DNA of 64,000 nt from Desulfobotulus pelophilus (GCF_026155325.1 NZ_JAPFPW010000006.1:110466-174465), one strand, 5' to 3'. Positions 53,674 through 64,000 are shown, counted from the stretch's first letter. Program-made: numbers and translations. The notes: generated from the letters alone by a model not told the origin.

Positions 53674-56535
53674 ATGTCTTACCATGGTATTGGTTCCAGA
53701 GTCCGGCTAAGCCGTATTCCTGTCATAGCAGTGACCTGCCTCTTTCTTTTTGCGGGCAACCTTTTCGCCCTTCCGGACACACGGGGCTGGATTCATGAAA
53801 AAAGCGACCTTCCCCTTCATCCGGAACTGATCACGGGAACCCTTGACAACGGACTTCGTTATGTGATTCTGCCCCACCATACCCCACGAAACCGGGCCAG
53901 TCTTCACCTCAATGTACAGGCAGGCTCCTTCCATGAAACCGATTCCCAACAGGGTCTAGCCCATTTTGTGGAACACATGGCCTTCAACGGTTCCACCCAC
54001 TTTCCTCCGGGTACGCTGATCCATTATTTTCAAAGCATCGGTATGAGTTTTGGTGGCGATACCAATGCCCATACAGGCCTTGGCGAAACGGTCTACCATA
54101 TTCTCCTTCCCCAGGCTGACGCTCAGGGGCTTGAAAAAGGACTTCTGGTCCTTTCGGACTATGCCCATGGCCTTCTCTTTAATGAAAATGAAATAGAAAG
54201 GGAAAAAGGTGTGATCCTGGCTGAAAAAAGGGCCAGAGATTCCGCGCGGTACCGCACCGGGCAGGCCCTGCGCCGTTTTCTTCTCCCCGGCATACGCAGC
54301 AACGAGCGAACCCCCATCGGAAAAAAAGCAGTAATCGAAAAGGGAGACAGAGCCGAGCTTCTGGACTATTACAATACCTGGTACCGGCCCGAACGCATGA
54401 TGGTCATTCTCGTAGGAGACGTAGAACCGGTTGAAGCAGAATCCCTGATAGCCAAACACTTTGCCCCCATCAAAGCCAGATCCCCAGAACGACAGGTTCC
54501 GGAAATGGGAGAGTTTCAGCATAAAGGGAATGCCTTTTTTCATTACGCAGAACCCGAATCCGGAGATGTATCCGTTATCATGGCCACATCCCGCATGGTC
54601 TCTCCCCGAAAAGACAGTATGGAAAGCCGGAAAGAAAGCCTCACCCTGCAGCTGGGCAGCATGCTTCTCCGTCACCGCCTTTCCGACAGACTCAGTGAGC
54701 CGGATACTCCCTATACCCGGGCTGTGGCCATGGCAGACATCCAGCATGAAACCATTTTATCCACCCGCCTTGTGGCCATCGCTCCTCAGGATAAATGGGA
54801 AGCATCCCTTTCATCCATGGAACAGGAGCTGCGTAAAGCAATGACCCATGGCTTCAGCGAAGAGGAAATGGACAGGGTTCGCAGGGAGACCCTCTCCTAC
54901 CTTGACCGGCGTATTGCGGGCTTTTCCACCACACCCAGCCGTAAAATCGCCGATGAGATCATTCAGGCCATGAATACCCCCCGGGTCTTCACCTCCCCGG
55001 AGGATGACAAAGCTCTTTTTGCCGGTTTCATAGAGGAAATTCAAGCAGATGCTGTTCTGGAGGTCATGAGGAAGGCCTGGGGGGATGACCACAGGCTTAT
55101 TGCCATCACGGGCAATACGGGCCTTGACGATCACACCGCCCTTTCCCGTATGCGGTCCGTGTGGGAAAAAAGTGCCGCCATACCCGTTACGGCTCCGGAC
55201 ATGGCAGAAGCCGCTATCTTCCCCTATCTCCCGGAACCGGAAAGGACCGTCCAGCCCCTTGAGGTGATCTCCATCGATGATCTGGAATTTTTCACCGCCC
55301 GTTTTGCCAACCACATCACCCTCCATGTAAAGCAGACGGATTTTGAGGCGGACACCGTCCGGGTTCTTCTTACCTTTGGTCCCGGCAGAGCCCACGAACC
55401 CGAAGACTGGCCCGGCCTTTCCCTTGCAGCTCCGGCCCTTGTCAATTTATCAGGAACCGGTACTCTGGACCGACCCGCCCTGGCGAGGGCCCTTGCCGGT
55501 AAAGGAATGAGCGTAGAATTCTCCGTGGCCCAGGAAAATTTCCGTTTCTCCGCATCCGCAAGACCGGAAGATTTTTCTGAACTGATGAACCTTCTGCGTC
55601 ATCGTCTGCTGGATCCAGCTTTCCGGACGGAAGCCTGGGATCTTGCCCGCAGATGGGCAGAGCAGGAGGACAGGCGTATGGATTCTGACATCAGTACCAC
55701 CATGCAACACCTGGCCCCTTCTTTCTTTGCCTCCTTTGACCCGAGATTTTCAAGGCCCAAAGCCTCTGCAATGAATGAAGCCATGAGACTTGCCGCCGAA
55801 AACTGGCTGGCACCTGCCTTCAAAAATGCCGCCCTTGAAATTACCGTAGTGGGTAATGTGAATCCTGACCTTGTCATTGAGGAAGTGGGACGTTATTTCG
55901 GAGATCTTGCCCGCAGCAGCCGTAAAGAAAAAACCATACGGCCTCTGGATTTTAATCAGGGGGCCAGAGCCACCTACTGGGTGGGAACACAAATTCCCTC
56001 TGCCCAGATCCGCATAGGCTTTCCCACAACGGGACTTGAGCCGATGGAAGAGTCCAGAGGACTGACGCTTCTGGCCCGGGTGCTGTCGGACCGATTACGT
56101 ACAGAAATCAGAGAAAAACAAGGACTTGCCTATTCGCCCCGGAGCTTCCATCAGGCCAGTTCCGTATACAAGGATTACGGCGGACTTTACATGCAGACCG
56201 GCGCAAGGCCGGATCAGGCCGCCATGGTGCGTAAGGCTCTGATGGATGTTGCCGGAAAACTGAAAAAGGAAGGTGTCTCTGAGGAGGAACTCCGCAGAGC
56301 CAGAGACCCGCTCATGACCGGCCTGAAGGAGAGGTTCCGGAACAATAACTTCTGGCTTGCCGGGGTGATGGCAGGATCTGTGGAAGATCCCCGCCAGCTG
56401 GATCGGGTACGTACCCTTGAAAGCGGTTATCTGGAGATTACGGCAAAGGACCTGACCAGACTGGCTGAGAAATGGCTCCAGCCGTACAGAGCCTCTTCGA
56501 TCACCATACTGCCCGTTGGAGAAGAAGGACTGTAA
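53674..56535 (+). CDS. M16-family zinc metalloprotease
   Basis: A 953-residue two-lobe pitrilysin-type protease. A signal or membrane segment (IPVIAVTCLFLFAGNLFA) at residues 15-32 targets it across the inner membrane. The first lobe has the inverted zinc motif HFVEH at 97-101 and the third ligand Glu177 (76 residues further, in NEIEREKGVILAE). The second, non-catalytic lobe follows to the end (SAQIRIGFPTTGLEP, EIREKQGLAYSPRS). ATG at 53674 has AAAGGAA upstream. Its stop overlaps the start of the peptide-binding protein, so protease and importer are co-expressed. Confidence 0.9.
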   Translation: MSYHGIGSRVRLSRIPVIAVTCLFLFAGNLFALPDTRGWIHEKSDLPLHPELITGTLDNGLRYVILPHHTPRNRASLHLNVQAGSFHETDSQQGLAHFVEHMAFNGSTHFPPGTLIHYFQSIGMSFGGDTNAHTGLGETVYHILLPQADAQGLEKGLLVLSDYAHGLLFNENEIEREKGVILAEKRARDSARYRTGQALRRFLLPGIRSNERTPIGKKAVIEKGDRAELLDYYNTWYRPERMMVILVGDVEPVEAESLIAKHFAPIKARSPERQVPEMGEFQHKGNAFFHYAEPESGDVSVIMATSRMVSPRKDSMESRKESLTLQLGSMLLRHRLSDRLSEPDTPYTRAVAMADIQHETILSTRLVAIAPQDKWEASLSSMEQELRKAMTHGFSEEEMDRVRRETLSYLDRRIAGFSTTPSRKIADEIIQAMNTPRVFTSPEDDKALFAGFIEEIQADAVLEVMRKAWGDDHRLIAITGNTGLDDHTALSRMRSVWEKSAAIPVTAPDMAEAAIFPYLPEPERTVQPLEVISIDDLEFFTARFANHITLHVKQTDFEADTVRVLLTFGPGRAHEPEDWPGLSLAAPALVNLSGTGTLDRPALARALAGKGMSVEFSVAQENFRFSASARPEDFSELMNLLRHRLLDPAFRTEAWDLARRWAEQEDRRMDSDISTTMQHLAPSFFASFDPRFSRPKASAMNEAMRLAAENWLAPAFKNAALEITVVGNVNPDLVIEEVGRYFGDLARSSRKEKTIRPLDFNQGARATYWVGTQIPSAQIRIGFPTTGLEPMEESRGLTLLARVLSDRLRTEIREKQGLAYSPRSFHQASSVYKDYGGLYMQTGARPDQAAMVRKALMDVAGKLKKEGVSEEELRRARDPLMTGLKERFRNNNFWLAGVMAGSVEDPRQLDRVRTLESGYLEITAKDLTRLAEKWLQPYRASSITILPVGEEGL

Positions 56536-58379
56536 TGCGCCTGAATCTGATATGTATGCTGCTGATACAGGGGCTGTACTTCATCACACCGGTACTGGCG
56601 GCTCCTTCCCACGGCATCGCCCTGTGGGGAGAGCCGCAGTATGGCCCTGATTTCACCCATTTTGCCTATGCCAGACCGGACGCACCCAAAGGCGGACATC
56701 TGCGCATGGCCGCCACAGGAAGCTTTGACAGCTTTCACCCCTTCACCATCCGGGGAACAGCAGCGGCAGGGGTGGGACTTCTTTATGAAACCCTCATGAC
56801 TGCCTCCCTTGACGAACCCTCTTCCAGCTATGGACTCATTGCCGGGTCTGTTAGCGTGTCGGAAGACCGTACTTCCGTAACGTTCCGGCTGAGACCGGAA
56901 GCACGCTTTCATGACGGTCACCCCGTACGGGCGGAAGATGTGGTTTTTTCCTTTCAGATTCTTATCCGGGAAGGCTCTCCCCACTATCGTAAATATTACG
57001 AAGATATCACCGGAGTGCATGCCCCGGACGAACATACCGTGCGCTTTGATATCCGGCCCGGTTCTGCCATGGAAACACCGTATATAGTAGGACAGCTCCC
57101 CGTTCTTCCCGCCCATGTATGGAAGGAGAGGGAATTTTCCCGCTCTTCTCTGGAAACGCCCGTGGGTTCCGGCCCCTACCGCATCCATTCCTTTGATACA
57201 GGCAGACGAATCACCTATATACGAGATCCGGATTACTGGGGTAGGCATCTTCCTGTGAATCAGGGACATTTTAACTTTGATTTTATCTCGTGGGAGTACT
57301 TCCGGGATGACACGGTCAGTCTGGAAGCCTTCAAAGCCGGGGTTTTTGACTACAGACTGGAAAACACCGCCAAAACATGGGCGACCCTCTACGAAGGTCC
57401 GGCCTTCCGGGACGGGCGCATCCGTAAGGAAACCATACCCCATGAACGTCCTCAGGGCATGCAGGGTTTTGTTTTCAATATCCGCAAACCCGTTTTCCGG
57501 GACAGGGCGGTACGTAAAGCCCTGTCTCAGGTTTTTGATTTTGAATGGGCCAACACCCACCTCTTTTATGGCCAATATAGCCGCACTCACAGTTTTTTCC
57601 AAAACTCCCCCATGGCAGCCGAAGGGCTTCCTTCGGAAGAAGAACTTGTCCTGCTGGAACCCTTTCGCCATCTCCTGCCGGAATCTGCCTTCGGTACTGC
57701 CATAGTACCGCCTGTCATGGACGGATCGGGCAATATCCGGCCCCTGCTCAGGGAGGCGGACCGCATTCTCAATGAAGCCGGATGGATTCTCAAGGGTGGA
57801 AAACGCATTCACAAAGAAACGGGACGCCCCCTTTCCTTTGAAATTCTTCTGGCATCGCCTTCCTTTCAGCGCATTGCCATGCCCTTTCGCCAGAATCTTG
57901 CCCGGCTGGGCGTGGATGCCTCGGTCCGCGTGGTGGACCGCACCCGCTATGTGCGTCAGCTGCAGGATTTCAACTATGACATGATCGTGGGGAATTTCCG
58001 TCAAAGCCACTCCCCCGGCTCCGAGCAGAGGGATTTCTGGGGCTCAGAAGCGGCATCCGTACCCGGAGGCCGCAATACCATCGGCATTGCAGACCCAGTG
58101 GTGGATGCCCTTGTGGAACACATTCTCAATGCAGAAAACAGAGAAGAACTCATTACCGCATGCAGGGCGCTGGACAGGGTACTTCGGGCCAGCCACTATG
58201 TGATTCCCCAATGGTTCAATGCCAGCTACCGCATCGCCTACTGGGACAAACTCCGCCATCCGGAAAAATCGCCTGAGCATGGCCTTGGCATTTATACCTG
58301 GTGGATTGACACCGAAGCCGAAGCTCGCCTCACACCCGGAGCCCTCATGCACACAGACCCGGGAGAAGATAAAAAATGA
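56535..58379 (+). CDS. Oligopeptide/microcin ABC importer substrate-binding protein (YejA-like)
   Basis: A 614-residue periplasmic binding protein of the SBP family 5. A signal peptide ([20 protein letters not shown], then LAAPS) is followed by [20 protein letters not shown] and [20 protein letters not shown], close to YejA. Other landmarks are [17 protein letters not shown] and [20 protein letters not shown]. It captures peptides or related compounds for the YejBEF permease. The ATG shares a base with the M16 stop (TAATG) and GGAGAAGAAGG lies upstream; a start further upstream inside the protease gene is rejected. Confidence 0.9.
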   Translation: MRLNLICMLLIQGLYFITPVLAAPSHGIALWGEPQYGPDFTHFAYARPDAPKGGHLRMAATGSFDSFHPFTIRGTAAAGVGLLYETLMTASLDEPSSSYGLIAGSVSVSEDRTSVTFRLRPEARFHDGHPVRAEDVVFSFQILIREGSPHYRKYYEDITGVHAPDEHTVRFDIRPGSAMETPYIVGQLPVLPAHVWKEREFSRSSLETPVGSGPYRIHSFDTGRRITYIRDPDYWGRHLPVNQGHFNFDFISWEYFRDDTVSLEAFKAGVFDYRLENTAKTWATLYEGPAFRDGRIRKETIPHERPQGMQGFVFNIRKPVFRDRAVRKALSQVFDFEWANTHLFYGQYSRTHSFFQNSPMAAEGLPSEEELVLLEPFRHLLPESAFGTAIVPPVMDGSGNIRPLLREADRILNEAGWILKGGKRIHKETGRPLSFEILLASPSFQRIAMPFRQNLARLGVDASVRVVDRTRYVRQLQDFNYDMIVGNFRQSHSPGSEQRDFWGSEAASVPGGRNTIGIADPVVDALVEHILNAENREELITACRALDRVLRASHYVIPQWFNASYRIAYWDKLRHPEKSPEHGLGIYTWWIDTEAEARLTPGALMHTDPGEDKK

Positions 58380-59482
58380 GTGCCTACCTGCTGCGCCGCC
58401 TTCTTTTGATTGTTCCCACCTTGCTGGGAATTCTCACGGTAAACTTTTTTGTCATTCAGGCCGCTCCGGGGGGCCCCGTTGAGCAGATGATAGCCCGAAT
58501 TTCCGGAACCAGCGGAGATCTGACAGAACGGATTTCCGGCTCCGGTGCTGACGATTTTTTTGAAAACGACAACGCCATGGAAAGCGAAGCCGGTATCCGC
58601 TACAGGGGTGCAGAGGGCCTTGATCCAGAGTTCATAGCGGAACTGGAAAAAATGTTCGGTTTTGACCGTCCCATGCACGAACGCTACTTCAAACTCCTCA
58701 AAGATTATTTTTTCTGGGATTTTGGTGAAAGCTTCTATAAAAATGAAACCGTTCTTTCCCTCATTGCCCAGAAAATGCCCGTATCCATTTCCTTAGGCCT
58801 CTGGTCCACCCTCATCATTTATATGGTCTGCATTCCCCTTGGCATCCGCAAGGCGGTACATCATGGAACCCGTTTTGACGGATGGACCACCACCGTCATC
58901 AGTGTGGCCCACGCCATACCGGTCTTCCTGTTTGCCATTGCCCTTGTCATTCTCTTTGCGGGAGGCTCCTATTTTCAGTGGTTCCCACTGCGGGGCCTTA
59001 CTTCTCCGGGGTTTGAACAGCTTTCCACGGCTGGAAAAATTCTGGATTATTTTCACCATCTGGCTCTTCCCATCACAGCCATGGTCATCGGCGGCTTTGC
59101 CTCCCTCACCATGCTTACCCGCAACAGCTTTCTGGATGAAATTCACAAACAGTATGTGGAAACCGCCAGAGCCAAGGGAGCGGATGAAAAGCGGGTTCTT
59201 TTCGGCCATGTGTTCCGCAATGCCATGCTCATTGTCATTGCAGGTTTTCCTTCCGCCTTTGTTTCCATGTTCTTCACAGGATCCCTGCTCATTGAGGTGA
59301 TCTTCTCCCTTGATGGCCTGGGACTTCTCGGCTTTGAGGCCACCATGGGCCGGGACTATCCGGTGATGTTCGCAACCCTTTACATTTTTACCCTCATGGG
59401 ACTTCTGCTCAGTATTATCAGTGATCTCACCTATACATTTGTGGATCCCCGCATTCATTTCGGTACAAGGGAGGGGTCATGA
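58376..59482 (+). CDS. Peptide ABC importer permease (YejB-like)
   Basis: A 368-residue inner-membrane protein of the DppB/OppB type. [20 protein letters not shown] at the N-terminus, the insertion of about 70 residues before the second helix (typical of YejB), and the EAA loop [21 protein letters not shown] near 260 are recognisable. Six membrane helices. It overlaps the binding-protein gene by four bases (ATGA) and the next permease likewise. Confidence 0.92.
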   Translation: MSAYLLRRLLLIVPTLLGILTVNFFVIQAAPGGPVEQMIARISGTSGDLTERISGSGADDFFENDNAMESEAGIRYRGAEGLDPEFIAELEKMFGFDRPMHERYFKLLKDYFFWDFGESFYKNETVLSLIAQKMPVSISLGLWSTLIIYMVCIPLGIRKAVHHGTRFDGWTTTVISVAHAIPVFLFAIALVILFAGGSYFQWFPLRGLTSPGFEQLSTAGKILDYFHHLALPITAMVIGGFASLTMLTRNSFLDEIHKQYVETARAKGADEKRVLFGHVFRNAMLIVIAGFPSAFVSMFFTGSLLIEVIFSLDGLGLLGFEATMGRDYPVMFATLYIFTLMGLLLSIISDLTYTFVDPRIHFGTREGS

Positions 59483-60498
59483 AAGCTGCCACCCGACGCA
59501 GATGGGAACGATTCCTTGCCAACCGCAAGGGCCTCATCTCCCTCATCCTCTTCATCATACTTTTTTTCGTAAGTCTTTTTGCGGAATTCATTGCCAATGA
59601 CAGGCCCCTTATGATCCGGTATCAGGGAGAAACCTATTTTCCCGTACTCAAAGATTATAATGAAACTGTTTTCGGCGGAGACTTTGCAACGCTCTGTGAT
59701 TACAGAGATCCTTATATCCGTGAAAATGTGGATGCCCATGGATTCATGATCTGGCCACCCATCCGTTTTTCCTACAACACCATTCGTATGGATCTCCCCG
59801 AACCGGCACCTTCCCGTCCGGACAGAACCAACCTGCTCGGCACGGACGATCAGGGCAGGGATGTTCTGGCACGGGTTATCTACGGCTACCGGGTCTCGGT
59901 TCTCTTCGGACTCTGCCTTGCCTTCGGAGGTGCTGTGATCGGTACCTTTGCCGGAGCCCTGCAGGGTTATTACGGGGGCAAGGTGGATCTTGTCGGCCAG
60001 CGTTTCATGGAAATCTGGTCCGGATTGCCGGTGCTCTACCTCATCATGATCCTCTCCAGTGTGGTGACACCCAGTTTTTTCTGGCTTCTCGGGCTCATGC
60101 TCCTTTTCGGGTGGATGTCCCTGGTAGGCGTTGTCAGGGCTGAATTTCTGAGGGGACGCAACCTCGGCTATGTCAAGGCCGCAAGGGTCATGGGCATGAC
60201 AGACAGGCGCATCATGTTCCGGCATATTCTGCCCAATGCCATGGTGGCGGCCCTCACCTTTTTTCCCTTCATTCTCAATGGTGCCATCACAACACTTACG
60301 GCCCTTGATTTTCTGGGATTCGGCCTTCCACCGGGCTCTCCTTCCCTCGGAGAACTGCTCTCCCAGGGTAAAACCAACCTCCACGCCCCCTGGCTGGGGA
60401 TTACCGCTTTCTGCGTTCTTTCCATCATGCTCACCCTCCTCATCTTTGTGGGAGAGGCTGTGCGGGACGCCTTTGATCCCAGACTGGAAGGTCTGTAA
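59479..60498 (+). CDS. Peptide ABC importer permease (YejE-like)
   Basis: A 339-residue inner-membrane protein of the DppC/OppC type: an N-terminal cytoplasmic stretch [19 protein letters not shown], a periplasmic segment of about 90 residues, the [20 protein letters not shown] signature and the EAA loop [20 protein letters not shown] near 225. Pairs with YejB-like to form the channel. It ends 12 bases before the ATPase start. Confidence 0.92.
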   Translation: MKAATRRRWERFLANRKGLISLILFIILFFVSLFAEFIANDRPLMIRYQGETYFPVLKDYNETVFGGDFATLCDYRDPYIRENVDAHGFMIWPPIRFSYNTIRMDLPEPAPSRPDRTNLLGTDDQGRDVLARVIYGYRVSVLFGLCLAFGGAVIGTFAGALQGYYGGKVDLVGQRFMEIWSGLPVLYLIMILSSVVTPSFFWLLGLMLLFGWMSLVGVVRAEFLRGRNLGYVKAARVMGMTDRRIMFRHILPNAMVAALTFFPFILNGAITTLTALDFLGFGLPPGSPSLGELLSQGKTNLHAPWLGITAFCVLSIMLTLLIFVGEAVRDAFDPRLEGL

Positions 60499-60510
60499 AG
60501 GATTTTTGAC

Positions 60511-62100
60511 ATGCATGCACCTCTTGTCACCGTTAGCAAGCTGTCCATTGCCTTTTCCAAAACCGGCGGAGCCCTTTCTCCGGTGGTCCATGGCATTGAT
60601 TTTCATATTCATGCCGGAGAGTGCCTTGCCCTTGTGGGAGAATCCGGCTCCGGTAAATCCGTAACCGCCAAAAGCCTCCTGCGGATCCTTCCTTCGGGAT
60701 GCCACATTGACGGCAGCATTGCCTTCAACGGCATGGAAATAACCAGCATGGAGGAAAGCAGACTAAGAAAACTGCGGGGCGGACGTATTGCCATGATTTT
60801 TCAGGAGCCCCTTTCCGCTCTGAACCCCCTGCACCCCGTGGGCAAACAGATAGCAGAAGCCCTCTATCTGCATCAGGGCCTTCCCCTGCACCGTTCGGAA
60901 AAGGAAGTGACAGCCCTTCTGGACCGGGTAGGCATTCCCGATGCCAGCCGTCGCAGAAAATCCTATCCCCATGAACTTTCCGGAGGTCAGCGCCAGCGTG
61001 TAATGATTGCCATGGCCATTGCCAACAATCCGGATCTTCTCATTGCAGACGAACCCACTACAGCCCTGGATGTGACCGTGCAGGACAAAATACTGCGCCT
61101 GCTGGAAGATCTTCGCAGGGAACGGAACATGGCCATGCTCTTCATCACCCACGACCTCGGCGTGGTGCGACGCATGGCGGACCGCATTGCCGTCATGAAG
61201 GACGGCCGCATTCTCGAAACCGCAGCCAAAGACACCCTGTTTACCCATCCTGTTCATCCCTGGACCAGAGAACTCGTCCGGACAACCCAGCCCCCTCCTC
61301 CCCGCGCCCCCACAGAAAATCCGGCCCTCTTACTGACAAGGGGGCTGGCGGTACGCTTTCCCATCAAAGAGGGCCTTCTCCAGAGGGTCAAAGGGCATGT
61401 TCATGCGGTGCGGGGGGCGGATCTTGTGATCCGTAAAGGAGAAACCCTGGGTGTGGTGGGGGAATCCGGCTCCGGCAAAACCAGCCTCGCCCATGCCCTT
61501 TTACGCCTGATTCATACAGAAGGAGAAATTCTCCTCGACAATAAGCGCATAGACGGGCTTTCTTCCGGGGAATTCCGCAAATTACGCCCCAGAATGCAGA
61601 TGGTGTTTCAGGATCCCTTTGACAGCTTAAGCCCCAGAATGACCGTGGGCGAAATTGTAGGAGAGGGCCTTGAGGTGCACTCCCATATGAAAACAAAAGA
61701 AAGGGACGTACAGATTGCCCAAAGCCTTGAGGCCGTGGGCATGGATCCATCCATGGCGGACCGCTATCCCCACGAGTTTTCCGGCGGGCAACGCCAGCGC
61801 ATTGCCATAGCAAGGGCACTGATCCTCAAGCCAGATCTCCTCGTGCTGGATGAACCCACCTCTTCGCTGGACCGTTCCGTACAGTTCCAGGTTCTGGAGC
61901 TTCTGCGGCATCTCCAGGAAGAACGGGGACTGAGCTATCTTTTCATCAGCCATGATCTTGCCGTTGTACGACGCATCAGCCACAGAATCGCCGTAATGAA
62001 GGACGGAGATATTGTAGAAACCGGACCTGCAGAACAGCTCTTTACAAGGCCTGAGCATCCCTACACCAGAGAACTTCTTGCCGCCGCCCTGGCAGCATGA
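60511..62100 (+). CDS. Peptide ABC importer ATP-binding protein, double-domain (YejF-like)
   Basis: A 529-residue fusion of two ABC ATPase domains, as in YejF. Domain 1 has [30 protein letters not shown] and [12 protein letters not shown]; domain 2, from about residue 270, has [30 protein letters not shown] and [12 protein letters not shown]. Both carry intact Walker and signature motifs, so both sites should hydrolyse ATP. It is the final gene of the M16-yejABEF operon. ATG is preceded by AAAGGAT. Confidence 0.93.
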   Translation: MHAPLVTVSKLSIAFSKTGGALSPVVHGIDFHIHAGECLALVGESGSGKSVTAKSLLRILPSGCHIDGSIAFNGMEITSMEESRLRKLRGGRIAMIFQEPLSALNPLHPVGKQIAEALYLHQGLPLHRSEKEVTALLDRVGIPDASRRRKSYPHELSGGQRQRVMIAMAIANNPDLLIADEPTTALDVTVQDKILRLLEDLRRERNMAMLFITHDLGVVRRMADRIAVMKDGRILETAAKDTLFTHPVHPWTRELVRTTQPPPPRAPTENPALLLTRGLAVRFPIKEGLLQRVKGHVHAVRGADLVIRKGETLGVVGESGSGKTSLAHALLRLIHTEGEILLDNKRIDGLSSGEFRKLRPRMQMVFQDPFDSLSPRMTVGEIVGEGLEVHSHMKTKERDVQIAQSLEAVGMDPSMADRYPHEFSGGQRQRIAIARALILKPDLLVLDEPTSSLDRSVQFQVLELLRHLQEERGLSYLFISHDLAVVRRISHRIAVMKDGDIVETGPAEQLFTRPEHPYTRELLAAALAA

Positions 62101-62419
62101 AAAAGGTCTCTTTCCTCTCCCTCAGGGGAGGTAGCGGAGGCTTTCGAAACGAGGGACCGGGGCCTGCCCGGCACACAGACTATAAACCTCCTGTTTAATC
62201 CCGGTACAACGTTGCCTAGTGCCGGGGTGAGGGCTAAAGCGAGTAAAAATCCCATACCCAGCCCCTTTCCCCCTCTCCAGTCCATACTACGTCGCACTTT
62301 CATAAAAATGACGACCAGAAACGGGGGAAACGGGATGGTTATGGATGGAGGAACAGATGTTACATCGGCTGCTACGGTCGCAGGATTGTCGTACTGAGCA
62401 TGGCAAAATAACTGTCATA

Positions 62420-62580
62420 GGACTGGCAATAATGCACGGGGTATCATATGAAAACGAAATCATTTGACTACCTGATGAGCGTTCTTTTTTGGGAAGACAC
62501 CGGCCTCCGGGCAATGGCTGCCTGACCCAGATACGCTGTAATCTACAAACAAAAATCTCCTGATATCCAAGATTGTCACT
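62420..62580 (+). repeat. Diverged tandem repeat, unit 1 (with short MKTKSF frame)
   Basis: Contains ATGAAAACGAAATCATTT (62448 on), a TTTTTTGGGAAGA stretch and later ATATCCAAGATTGTCA. The frame from 62448 encodes about 25 residues beginning MKTKSF before a stop. Order and spacing of the blocks match unit 2. Confidence 0.4.
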
Positions 62581-62639
62581 GCGCCAGATCAAATACATAC
62601 GGTAATGAACACAGTTTTGAATACTGAGGCAAAAAAACT

Positions 62640-62780
62640 TGCCATAAGGAGCTGGACAGCCTATGAAAACAAAATCATTTTGGGCTGCCGTTGGATCCAG
62701 AATTTTTGGAAGAAACGTCCTTACAGGAACTGAGAATCCAAGATACGGGGTTGTCAGATTACCATGCCCCATTACGGATT
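62640..62780 (+). repeat. Diverged tandem repeat, unit 2 (with MKTKSF frame)
   Basis: CATAAGGAGCTGGACA, then ATGAAAACAAAATCATTTTGG (62663 on), TTTTTGGAAGAAACG and GAATCCAAGAT mirror unit 1. An AAGGAG precedes the ATG; the frame could give 84 residues (62663-62917) but has no recognisable features beyond MKTKSF. Confidence 0.4.
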
Positions 62781-62972
62781 CTCTGGCTGGAACAATTCTT
62801 GTTGAGCGGTTCTGTATTATCGGATTCAAAATAAAAATGAGGATTATACGTACCAGCGAAGTAATGGGATGGCACGGCAAGGATGCCTGCGAATTACCCA
62901 CCACTATTTTCCTGTGAAATCGGATACATAACCATAAAAAACAAAAATGAGAAAACTTTTCATTTCAGCCGC

Positions 62973-63377
62973 ATGCTTTTTGTACTCCTGGTTTCCACAG
63001 GTATCTTTTCAGACCTAAGTACCGCTCAAAATACTGGAGCAGAACTCTCCTCATTCACTATTGTCATCGAAACAACAGATAAAAAGATCCAGCTTACGTG
63101 TAAAGACGGATGCGCATGGCAAAAATTGAACCTTACCAAGGCTGTTAATGGCACTCCTCAGGCTCTCAATCAAATGGGCATGACCACACGTCCGGAGACT
63201 GGGGCCAAGATCGAATCCCTTCCCGGCAACTTCATCTTCACAATAGCTCAATCAAAGACCGGAATAAGTCTCGAAGGTTTTAAAGGCACCGCTTGGGTGC
63301 GTTTGGCTTTTAGCTGTTCAAAGAGTGGATGTCGTCAGGCCATTGATCAATATGGGATGACGACACTGAGCAACTGA
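62973..63377 (+). CDS. Small secreted protein, signal peptide probably frameshifted
   Basis: The frame encodes 134 residues from ATG 62973: MLFVLLVSTGIFSDLSTAQ would be a truncated signal peptide, then a mature domain with two related blocks, CKDGCAWQKLNL plus QALNQMGMTTRP and CSKSGCRQAIDQYGMTTLSN. A better start lies one frame away at 62947 (MRKLFISAACF); adding one T to the run at 62977-62981 would fuse the two into a full signal peptide. I do not know a named family; four paired cysteines suggest a disulfide-stabilised periplasmic or secreted protein. Confidence 0.6.
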   Translation: MLFVLLVSTGIFSDLSTAQNTGAELSSFTIVIETTDKKIQLTCKDGCAWQKLNLTKAVNGTPQALNQMGMTTRPETGAKIESLPGNFIFTIAQSKTGISLEGFKGTAWVRLAFSCSKSGCRQAIDQYGMTTLSN

Positions 63378-63959
63378 GCAGATTATGTTTTTGCCAAGCC
63401 GGACAACCTGGATGGGTGCTTACGGTAGAGCTCTGCAAAAAATTAGCCAAAAAAGGAAAACGCTCTGTCCGTGTGCCTCATGGATTGTATGAAGACCCCC
63501 TGTCCCTGAATCTTTAACCTGCGGGCTGCACCTGCACTCGCAGCGTCCGTGCATAAACGCGATCGAATCCCCTTACAGACAGTACCAACTTCGGAATCTT
63601 GCTCAAACCAGACAGCCACCTTTATCCCCTTCTGTTCGACTTTCTGTGTTTTAGACCATGGGATCGAAAACACAGGCAAACAGTCTCCCCGTACAGGCAG
63701 ACGGTCGTTCACACTGCAAAAACCCACATTCCTCTGGCGGGCACCCGTTTCAGGCCGGACCCGCGTTCGATTAATGAGAACACAATCAAACAAATAAAAA
63801 CGAATTTACAATATCAACAACATGACAGCAAAAAACAATCCAGCGAATATAAAAATTAACATTGTTTTCAAGCTAAAAAGACCTTGAAACCCTCTGAAAA
63901 TGAATTAGTATAGAGCCAACATTCTGACAAGAATGGTATGAAAAATATACCTTATTTAT
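63378..63959. other. Region without recognised genes
   Basis: About 580 bases. Short frames on both strands (such as 63443-63793 on the minus strand) lack ribosome-binding sites and motifs. The last 150 bases are AT-rich and include GGTAT/ATACC (63934-63950), a short inverted repeat. Confidence 0.5.
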
Positions 63960-64000
63960 TTATTCTTCATCAACGGGGTTTTCCATGCGCAGTTTTTTAC
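63960..64000 (-). CDS. Possible C-terminus of a gene entering from the right
   Basis: Read on the minus strand the edge of the window is open for twelve codons ending KKLRMENPVDEE and a TAA at 63962-63960. The charged tail looks like a natural protein end, but the fragment is too short to identify. Confidence 0.25.
   Translation of the reverse strand, partial: KKLRMENPVDEE

Larger units (their letters stand above)
62101..62972. other. Gene-poor region with diverged tandem repeats
   Basis: About 870 bases after yejF. No terminator is clear (CCTCTCCCTCAGGGGAGG near 62117 lacks a T-run). Two diverged copies of a roughly 215-base unit can be followed at 62420-62600 and 62640-62780. No frame has convincing coding features, apart from the two short MKTKSF peptides noted separately. 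Confidence 0.55.

Noticed and set aside
56427..58010. Long minus-strand open frame of 527 codons opposite the YejA-like gene
   Set aside because: It lies entirely antisense to a confidently identified binding-protein gene, has no motif, no ribosome-binding site and His/Gly/Arg-rich composition typical of a mirror frame.
59455..60705. Minus-strand frame of 416 codons opposite yejE
   Set aside because: Mirror of the permease gene; low complexity in charged residues and no homology seen.
62287..62904. Minus-strand frame of 205 codons in the gene-poor tail
   Set aside because: No ribosome-binding site, Ser/Cys/Pro-rich, and it merely reads the tandem repeats backwards.
1..64000. CRISPR array or prophage
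   Set aside because: No regularly spaced identical repeats and no phage structural or integrase genes; xerC is the chromosomal housekeeping type.

Overview
The window is about 64 kb of an ordinary-looking bacterial chromosome with intermediate GC content. A TonB-dependent receptor, lipoprotein signal peptides and an LptM-like lipoprotein indicate a Gram-negative envelope. A TRAP transporter, a DsrE-family protein, futalosine hydrolase (the alternative menaquinone route), an acyl-CoA dehydrogenase and the order xerC-hslV-hslU-argB together suggest a Desulfobacterota (former Deltaproteobacteria) relative. That placement is inference; no rRNA or other phylogenetic marker is present.

Layout. 1-2200: the end of a TRAP dicarboxylate-type transporter operon closed by a clear terminator. 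2660-2900: two identical tRNA-Leu(CAG) genes on the minus strand, facing ribF across an overlapping divergent promoter. 3082-11781: a plus-strand housekeeping run (ribF, a flippase-like membrane protein, def, fmt, rsmB, a three-PASTA membrane protein, rpe, aroQ, a TetR regulator, mqnB-like). 11820-12954: an IS630-type element. 13033-21126: htpX, a CvfB-like RNA-binding protein, then minus-strand genes including a three-gene amidoligase / class I amidotransferase / unknown cassette, a hot-dog thioesterase-like protein, a small membrane metal-binding-like protein, folK, a lipoprotein and an OFA-family permease. 21261-31622: HAD-xerC-hslV-hslU and argB-argD-argF-argG-argH, all on the minus strand, with related intergenic repeats ahead of argB, argF and argG. 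31743-40814: a DsrE protein, a divergent uracil-DNA-glycosylase-like protein, coaBC, a PAS histidine kinase, and a MoxR/VWA/acyl-CoA-dehydrogenase operon. 40877-53383: a second PAS histidine kinase, then the most unusual block: a 1108-residue lipoprotein, a TonB-dependent receptor, an ABC ATPase, and two tandem copies of a (membrane subunit + DUF4857-like protein) pair, closed by a strong terminator. 53674-62100: an M16 metalloprotease leading a yejABEF-type peptide/oligopeptide ABC importer operon. 62101-64000: a gene-poor tail with diverged tandem repeats and one small secreted protein whose signal peptide appears split by a one-base frameshift.

How the genes work together. Most of the left and centre is core metabolism (flavin cofactors, formyl-Met cycle, rRNA methylation, arginine, coenzyme A, HslVU proteolysis). 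The right half is accessory: two diverging operons from 53384-53673, one for an outer-membrane receptor/lipoprotein plus an inner-membrane ABC complex, the other for a periplasmic-type protease plus peptide importer. The 42.6-53.4 kb operon is the best candidate for an undescribed system; the amidoligase cassette at 15.0-17.5 kb is the second.
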